Origin: DATGIQ01 sp035295665
GTDB taxonomy: Bacteria > Planctomycetota > Planctomycetia > Gemmatales > Gemmataceae
Direction: 5' to 3'
DNA length: 38,656 nt
Assembly: GCA_035295665.1 (NCBI GenBank)
Contig: DATGIQ010000158.1
Location: forward strand, 1-38,656
The position numbers and the translations under genes were made by a program. Shown one piece after another: positions 32,409 through 38,656 of this stretch (positions within the stretch are counted from its first letter, which is position 1; every line of letters begins with the position of its first letter). The notes under the pieces are model-generated. The model saw only the letters and a program-made list of their open reading frames with translations, was not told the origin of the DNA and made no database searches.

Positions 32409-33341
32409 GTGCAGAAATTCTGGAGCATCCTCTTCGGTGGGACGATGTTGGCGGCGTTGCTCCTGTTCATCGTTTCGCCGTTCGTGTCAGGGTGGTGGCT
32501 GCCCCGGGACATTTCCACCTTTGGCGGCGGCATCGATCGGCTCTTTTATCTCATTCTGGCGATCACCGGGTTTTTCTTCGTCCTCACCGAAGCGATCCTG
32601 GTGTACGCCATGTTTCGCTACATCGCTCGGCCCGGCCAGAAATCGTCCTATGTGCATGGCAACCACAAGCTGGAGGTAATCTGGACGCTCGTTCCGGGTG
32701 TGATCCTTTTCCTGCTGGCTGTCGTGCAAATCAACGTCTGGGCCGAGGTAAAATTCCAGAAAAACATGCCCGCCCCGGATGCCAACACCCAGCAAGTGGA
32801 AGTGATGGCCCGCCAGTGGGAATGGCGCGTTCGGTATCCGAGCGCGGAGCGGATGCAGTCCTGGAAAACGAATCCCAAGCTAGCCCAGGATTTTGCCAGC
32901 AATCCGCACCTGGACGATGTGCACATTCCCAATGAAATCCACGTCTGGAAAGGGGGCAAGGATCCCAAGGATCAGCACCGTGTGCTGGTTCATCTCAAAA
33001 CCCGGGATGTGCTCCACAGCTTTTTCTTACCCAACCTCCGTCTCAAGCAGGACGCGCTGCCCGGCAAGACCATTCCCGTCTGGTTTGCCGTCACCGAGCA
33101 CAACACCGAACCGGTCGTCGATCCGAAAACGAACGAGAAGCATTGGGTAGAGATCAATTACGATCCGACGACGGGCAAGGTGAAGGACCCGAATCAGCCC
33201 AGCATGGTCTGGGAATTGGCCTGCGCCGAATTCTGTGGTGCACGGCATTCCCTGATGCGCGGCAAGCTGTACGTCCACAGAGATGAGGCCGATTTCCTGG
33301 ATTGGTTGAAACACGCGGAGGCGGCCCAGAACCATCATTAA
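32409..33341 (+). CDS. coxB: Cytochrome c oxidase subunit II
   Basis: Carries the CuA centre that accepts electrons from cytochrome c. Start GTG 32409 has GAGGAG 7 bases upstream; 310 residues. Three hydrophobic helices (about 7-29, 45-70, 91-113) precede the cupredoxin domain. CuA ligands are complete: His203 in VLHSFFLP and Cys272, Cys276, His280, Met283 in CAEFCGARHSLM. The domain has loops longer than usual, one of about 35 residues near 150 and one near 235 (TEPVVDPKTNEKHW). There is no fused heme c domain, so the diheme protein upstream takes that role. It lies 27 bp before coxA. Confidence 0.95.
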   Translation: MQKFWSILFGGTMLAALLLFIVSPFVSGWWLPRDISTFGGGIDRLFYLILAITGFFFVLTEAILVYAMFRYIARPGQKSSYVHGNHKLEVIWTLVPGVILFLLAVVQINVWAEVKFQKNMPAPDANTQQVEVMARQWEWRVRYPSAERMQSWKTNPKLAQDFASNPHLDDVHIPNEIHVWKGGKDPKDQHRVLVHLKTRDVLHSFFLPNLRLKQDALPGKTIPVWFAVTEHNTEPVVDPKTNEKHWVEINYDPTTGKVKDPNQPSMVWELACAEFCGARHSLMRGKLYVHRDEADFLDWLKHAEAAQNHH

Positions 33342-33368
33342 TTCGTGTTTTCTGAACGAGGATTCCGT

Positions 33369-35198
<1,830 letters not shown>

Positions 35199-35210
35199 GG
35201 GAGCCTTTGG

Positions 35211-36188
35211 TTGAGTACGTTCGCCGAACCGTTCCCTGAGTCCTCTGCCTCGCCGCGATGGCTGCATCGCCTGGCGTTGCTGACGGTCTGCATGGTCCTA
35301 TTGGCTCTGACCTCGGGGGCCGTGGTGACCACGTTCCGGGTAGGCATGGCCGATCCGATCTGGCCGACCTATCCCTGGCATCTGGCTCTCATCTCCTGGA
35401 GGGAGCCGAGCCCGGGCTTCATCGTGGAGCACACCCATCGCCTCTTCGATTACGTCCTCGGCCTGTGCTGCATCGTTCTGGCGATCAGCATGTGGCGTTG
35501 TCACGCTCGCCGCCCCCTGGGCTGGCTCGGCATCGTGGCGTTGGCCGGCGTGATTGTGCAGGGTTTGCTTGGCGGCTTCCGGGTCCTGCTCAACGCCCTG
35601 GTCGGAACCGACCTTGCCCTGATTCATGGCCTATTCGCCCAGCTGGTTTTCGGCGTGCTCGTAAGCCTGGCCCTCTTGACCTCACCGAGCTGGAATGCGG
35701 CACAGATTCATGGATCGACCCCGGCGGCAGACCGGATTTGGCGGTTGTCGGTGCTGACCGTAGCGATTGTTTTCCTTCAGCTGATTTTCGGAGCAATTCT
35801 GCGGCATACGCGCTCGCCGATCGGGCAGACCGGCCACCTTCTGGTCGCTTTTGCCGTGGTCGCGATCGTTACCTGGCTGGCTCAGGTCGTGTTCGGCCAG
35901 CACGAAGGCGACAAACCCCTGGCCGTCTTCGTCGGCGTGCTGGCGGGGCTGGTGGCCCTGCAAGTGCTCCTCGGTGTGGAAGCGCTGCGGATTCGCTTTG
36001 CCGTGCCGGGCTTGCCGGACTTGCAGATCACCAGCATTCCCCAGGCCATTGTTCGCACGGCTCACTTCGTGCTGGGGTCCCTTATCTTTGGGACGGCCGT
36101 AACCGTTTTGCTCTGGTCGCGACGAGGGCTTGGGGTGGCGGTTCGTTTTCCGGTGGCGACGACCGGCCGGCTGGAGGGCGCCGCATGA
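35211..36188 (+). CDS. ctaA: Heme A synthase (COX15/CtaA)
   Basis: Oxidises the methyl group of heme O to give heme A for the oxidase. Start TTG 35211 has AAGGGAG 7 bases upstream, 12 bp behind coxA; 325 residues, eight helices. Conserved heme-ligand histidines are visible in EHTHRLFDY, LIHGLFAQL, TGHLLVAF and RTAHFVLGSL. Together with ctaB it gives the heme A pathway. The gene overlaps ctaB by ATGA. Confidence 0.93.
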   Translation: MSTFAEPFPESSASPRWLHRLALLTVCMVLLALTSGAVVTTFRVGMADPIWPTYPWHLALISWREPSPGFIVEHTHRLFDYVLGLCCIVLAISMWRCHARRPLGWLGIVALAGVIVQGLLGGFRVLLNALVGTDLALIHGLFAQLVFGVLVSLALLTSPSWNAAQIHGSTPAADRIWRLSVLTVAIVFLQLIFGAILRHTRSPIGQTGHLLVAFAVVAIVTWLAQVVFGQHEGDKPLAVFVGVLAGLVALQVLLGVEALRIRFAVPGLPDLQITSIPQAIVRTAHFVLGSLIFGTAVTVLLWSRRGLGVAVRFPVATTGRLEGAA

Positions 36189-37093
36189 AAGCTGCCACCA
36201 CGGTTTGTCCCGACGCACCTTCGCTAGTCCGCTCCCGCCTGGCCGACTACCTGATGTTGACCAAGCCGCGCGTGGCCGTGCTGGTGCTCTTCACCGTCGC
36301 CTGCGGGGCGCTGTTGGCAGCCGCGGGAGCTCCGGACTGGGTGGTCCTTGGCCATACCGTCCTGGGCACAGCCCTGGTTGCCGGTGGAGCGAGTGCGCTC
36401 AACCAGTTCCTGGAACGCGACAGCGACAGCCTGATGTGGCGGACCGAGAATCGGCCTCTGCCGGCGGGGCGGCTGCTGCCGATGGAAGTGCTGCTGTTTG
36501 GTACCGCCCTGGGGGGAGCCGGCGTTACGTATCTGGCGCTGGTGGTGCGGCAGCCGCTGGCGGCAGTCGTGGCCGCGATCACGTTCGTGAGCTACGTGTT
36601 TGTGTACACCCCGCTCAAACGTCGCACCACACTGAATACGCTGATCGGTGCCGTGCCGGGAGCTTTGCCGCCGGTGATCGGCTGGGTTGCGGTGCGTGGC
36701 TCCTTCGATCTGGAGATCATGAGCCTGTTTGTGGTGTTGTTCCTCTGGCAAGTGCCCCATTTTTTGGCGATTGCCTGGATTTATCGTGAGGAATATGGCC
36801 GGGCCGGCTTGTGCATGCTTCCGGTCGTGGACCATGATGGGACCATGAGCGCCCGGCAGATGGTAGGCTATTGTCTGGCGCTGCTGCCGGCCAGCTTGAT
36901 GCCGCTACTGATTGGCCGGGCGGGGCTCCTCTATCTGGCCGGGGCGGTGGTGTTGGGCGCGGGCTTCCTTAGTCTCGCCCTGGCGTTTTGGCATATGCCC
37001 TCGGTGGCGCGGGCGCGGGGGGTGCTGCGGGCGTCGCTGATTTACTTGCCGGCCCTGCTGGCTTTGCTCCTGATTGACGCGCTGCCCCGTTGA
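36185..37093 (+). CDS. ctaB: Protoheme IX farnesyltransferase (heme O synthase, UbiA family)
   Basis: Attaches a farnesyl group to protoheme to make heme O. ATG 36185 overlaps the ctaA stop as ATGA, so translation is coupled; 302 residues with about eight or nine helices. The first prenyl-diphosphate motif is NQFLERDSDSLMWRT, followed by NRPLPAGRL; further signatures are YTPLKRRTTLNTLIGAVPGA and WQVPHFLAIAW. Normal length. It precedes coxC by 53 bp. Confidence 0.95.
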   Translation: MKAATTVCPDAPSLVRSRLADYLMLTKPRVAVLVLFTVACGALLAAAGAPDWVVLGHTVLGTALVAGGASALNQFLERDSDSLMWRTENRPLPAGRLLPMEVLLFGTALGGAGVTYLALVVRQPLAAVVAAITFVSYVFVYTPLKRRTTLNTLIGAVPGALPPVIGWVAVRGSFDLEIMSLFVVLFLWQVPHFLAIAWIYREEYGRAGLCMLPVVDHDGTMSARQMVGYCLALLPASLMPLLIGRAGLLYLAGAVVLGAGFLSLALAFWHMPSVARARGVLRASLIYLPALLALLLIDALPR

Positions 37094-37146
37094 AGGGGCC
37101 TGGATTCGGATTGCTTGATTAGTCTGCGAAAAGGAAGGTTGAATCG

Positions 37147-37998
37147 ATGATGGCACACGCAGTCCACGATGAACCCGTCCTGCACATGGGCGCGCCGGTG
37201 CCGAACGGCAAGCTGGCCATGTGGATTTTCCTGGCCACGGAGATCATGTTCTTTACGGGTCTGATCGGTACCTATATTGTCTTGCGCAACGGCACGCCCA
37301 CGGAGCGCGAACCGTGGCCGATTCCCGAGCAGGTGCACCTCATCGAATGGGTCGGGGCACTCAACACGTTTGTGCTCATTTGCAGCAGCGTCACCGTGGT
37401 GCTGGCCCATTTTGCTCTGACACGCGGAAATGTCCGGCGCGCGGTCCAGTACGTCGGCGTCACCCTGGCTCTCGGTGCCGTGTTCCTCGTGATCAAGGGC
37501 ATCGAGTACAACTCCAAGATCCAGCACGATATCCTCCCGGGCCATGTTTTTGAGCATGTGGATGGCCGCACGGGAGCGGAATACGTGAAGAAGGTCAGGG
37601 AACAGCTCAAGCACATTGAGGAATCAAAGTATGCCGGCCCAGCCGCAGCGGGCTGCCAACAACTGGTCAAAGACCTCGAGCTCGAAAATGGCCGAGCCCG
37701 GTTGACTCCGACCGAAGTCGGCGAACGCGTCAACCATTTGCTGGAACAGGACGAGCATCTGCATTTGTCGCCGGTGATTCCGTTTGGCAATTTGTGGGCC
37801 TCGTGCTATTTTGCGATGACCGGCTTCCACGCCCTGCACGTGTTAGGAGGGCTGGTCATTTTTGTTATCATCCTTGTGATGGCCCTGCTGGGCAACCTCG
37901 GCGTCCAGCACGCGCTCATGTTGGAACTGACCGGGTTGTACTGGCACTTTGTCGATATTGTGTGGATATTCTTGTTCCCGTTGCTCTATCTGGTTTAA
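37147..37998 (+). CDS. coxC: Cytochrome c oxidase subunit III
   Basis: Non-catalytic membrane subunit that stabilises the core. ATG 37147 (or ATG 37150) follows AAAGGAAGGTTG; 283 residues. Helices are seen at about 20-42, 70-92, 98-118, 211-235 and 250-280, with MWIFLATEIMFFTGLIGTY and the closing LYWHFVDIVWIFLFPLLYL typical for the family. A soluble stretch of about 85 charged residues separates the third and fourth helices, longer than in common CoxC. Lies 49 bp before coxD. Confidence 0.93.
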   Translation: MMAHAVHDEPVLHMGAPVPNGKLAMWIFLATEIMFFTGLIGTYIVLRNGTPTEREPWPIPEQVHLIEWVGALNTFVLICSSVTVVLAHFALTRGNVRRAVQYVGVTLALGAVFLVIKGIEYNSKIQHDILPGHVFEHVDGRTGAEYVKKVREQLKHIEESKYAGPAAAGCQQLVKDLELENGRARLTPTEVGERVNHLLEQDEHLHLSPVIPFGNLWASCYFAMTGFHALHVLGGLVIFVIILVMALLGNLGVQHALMLELTGLYWHFVDIVWIFLFPLLYLV

Positions 37999-38047
37999 TG
38001 CCAAAAAAGGACACCGGCCGAAACGCCGCTTTGGAGGAGTTGGTTCC

Positions 38048-38356
38048 ATGTCCGAAGCCCATCATTCCGAGCACCACGAAGGCCCGGGCTTCCAGGCCTA
38101 CATGGTCGTTTTTCTGGCGCTAAGCTGCTTCACCGCCATTTCGTTCGTGGTAAACCTGACGGTGGGGCGGAACATAACCGGCCTCGTGATCATCCTGGGC
38201 GTCGCCGTGGTCAAGGCGTTCTTGGTCGGCATGTATTTCATGCACTTGGTAGTCGATTGGGGGAAGCTGTATTACCTGATCTTCCCCACATTCATCCTGG
38301 CGGCCATGTTTATCACGGTGCTTATGCCGGACATTGTCCTGGCGTGGCACCATTGA
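38048..38356 (+). CDS. coxD: Cytochrome c oxidase subunit IV (small, COX4_pro type)
   Basis: Small accessory subunit of 102 residues. GGAGGAG lies 7-13 bases before ATG 38048. A His-rich start (MSEAHHSEHHEG) precedes three hydrophobic helices, with VVKAFLVGMYFMHL typical for bacterial subunit IV. Last oxidase subunit gene of the operon. Confidence 0.88.
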   Translation: MSEAHHSEHHEGPGFQAYMVVFLALSCFTAISFVVNLTVGRNITGLVIILGVAVVKAFLVGMYFMHLVVDWGKLYYLIFPTFILAAMFITVLMPDIVLAWHH

Positions 38357-38364
38357 GCAGAAAA

Positions 38365-38409
38365 GCAAATGGCAAAATGCAAAGTTAGCATTTGCACGTT
38401 GCCATTTGC
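38365..38409. repeat. AT-rich nested inverted repeat between coxD and sco
   Basis: GCAAATGGCA (38365-38374) pairs perfectly with TGCCATTTGC (38400-38409). Inside it AAATGC (38375-38380) pairs with GCATTT (38388-38393) around a 7-base loop, with a 6-base bulge at 38394-38399. The stretch is AT-rich in a GC-rich region and repeats the words GCAAAATGC and CATTTGCA, so it may be a short dispersed element. It could also terminate or process the cox transcript. Confidence 0.5.
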
Positions 38410-38426
38410 ATTGTGCCATTCATTCC

Positions 38427-38656
38427 ATGCTTTTCCAGTCATTGCGTGCAATCCTCCTCGGCGCATGCCTTTGCTTGATCGGCAGCTCCTGGGCATCGGC
38501 AGCGACTCCCGATGACCGCTACGGCTGGGTCGCCGACTTCTCGTTAACCGAACGCAGCGGCCAGATTGTTCATCGCACCGACCTCGCTGGGAAGGTTTGG
38601 GTGGCTGCGTTCATTTTCACACGCTGTGCTGGACCTTGTGCGACGGTAAGCCGTAA
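38427..38656 (+). CDS. SCO1/SenC copper chaperone (partial, cut by the right edge)
   Basis: Periplasmic thioredoxin-fold protein that helps insert copper into CuA. 76 residues are visible from ATG 38427. A signal peptide (residues 1-25, ending SWASA) precedes the start of the fold (DFSLTERSGQIV) and the copper-binding CxxxC motif in FIFTRCAGPCATVSR. The matching His lies beyond the window. No ribosome binding site is seen before this ATG, since the intergenic hairpin sits there; the start is therefore less certain. Its place at the end of the oxidase operon supports the call. Confidence 0.82.
   Translation, partial: MLFQSLRAILLGACLCLIGSSWASAATPDDRYGWVADFSLTERSGQIVHRTDLAGKVWVAAFIFTRCAGPCATVSR

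Noticed and set aside
35258..36184. Upstream extension of the ctaB frame
   Set aside because: It lies within ctaA in another frame; ATG 36185 with ATGA overlap and the UbiA start fix the real beginning.

Overview
The window is about 38.7 kb of GC-rich bacterial chromosome that reads as a planctomycete, most likely of the Gemmata lineage. No 16S gene or other marker is present, so this rests on gene content: a stand-alone DUF2344 gene before an RNase E/G gene with a huge charged insertion, a long LptD with a proline-rich linker, very large membrane/TPR proteins, and an A2-type cytochrome oxidase cluster. No tRNA, rRNA, CRISPR array, insertion sequence or prophage is visible. The gene order looks like ordinary chromosome.

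Region 1 (1-12434, all on the minus strand) is a housekeeping block. In transcription order it holds hpf, ptsN (EIIA), ptsH (HPr) and ptsI (EI), which form a regulatory PTS with no sugar permease. These are followed by a DUF2344 gene and RNase E/G, then lptD (outer-membrane LPS assembly), then ftsK (cut by the left edge). A hairpin terminator-like structure behind the RNase gene is followed at once by a consensus sigma70-type promoter for lptD. That promoter lies inside the 5' end of the longest lptD reading frame and so corrects its start.

Region 2 (12435-19796, plus strand) starts at a divergent promoter region. It carries a double-ACT-domain protein, then a CobD-like aminotransferase-fold enzyme and CobQ (cobamide synthesis, overlapping genes), then a 1260-residue secreted protein that fuses an M14 metallocarboxypeptidase to a complete dipeptidyl-peptidase-IV-type S9 protease, with both active sites apparently intact.

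Region 3 (19797-30783) is mixed. It has a 544-bp gap with traces of a decayed gene, a tightly coupled minus-strand trio (SDR, DUF309, Mug glycosylase), a secreted esterase, a 1118-residue membrane protein with a TPR-like tail, two small convergent genes, a duplicated ABC-2 permease without a visible ATPase, a VOC protein and a small membrane protein.

Region 4 (30956-38656, plus strand) is an aerobic terminal-oxidase operon. It contains a diheme cytochrome c lipoprotein, coxB, coxA, ctaA and ctaB (heme A synthesis), coxC, coxD and a partial SCO copper chaperone. CoxA has the YSHP motif of A2-type oxidases. The operon therefore encodes an electron donor, the oxidase core, its heme cofactor synthesis and copper delivery together.

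I found no clearly new multi-gene system. The most unusual single items are the M14-S9 double protease, the S1-domain insertion in RNase E/G, the short leader ORF before the DUF2344 gene and the structured AT-rich element between coxD and sco.
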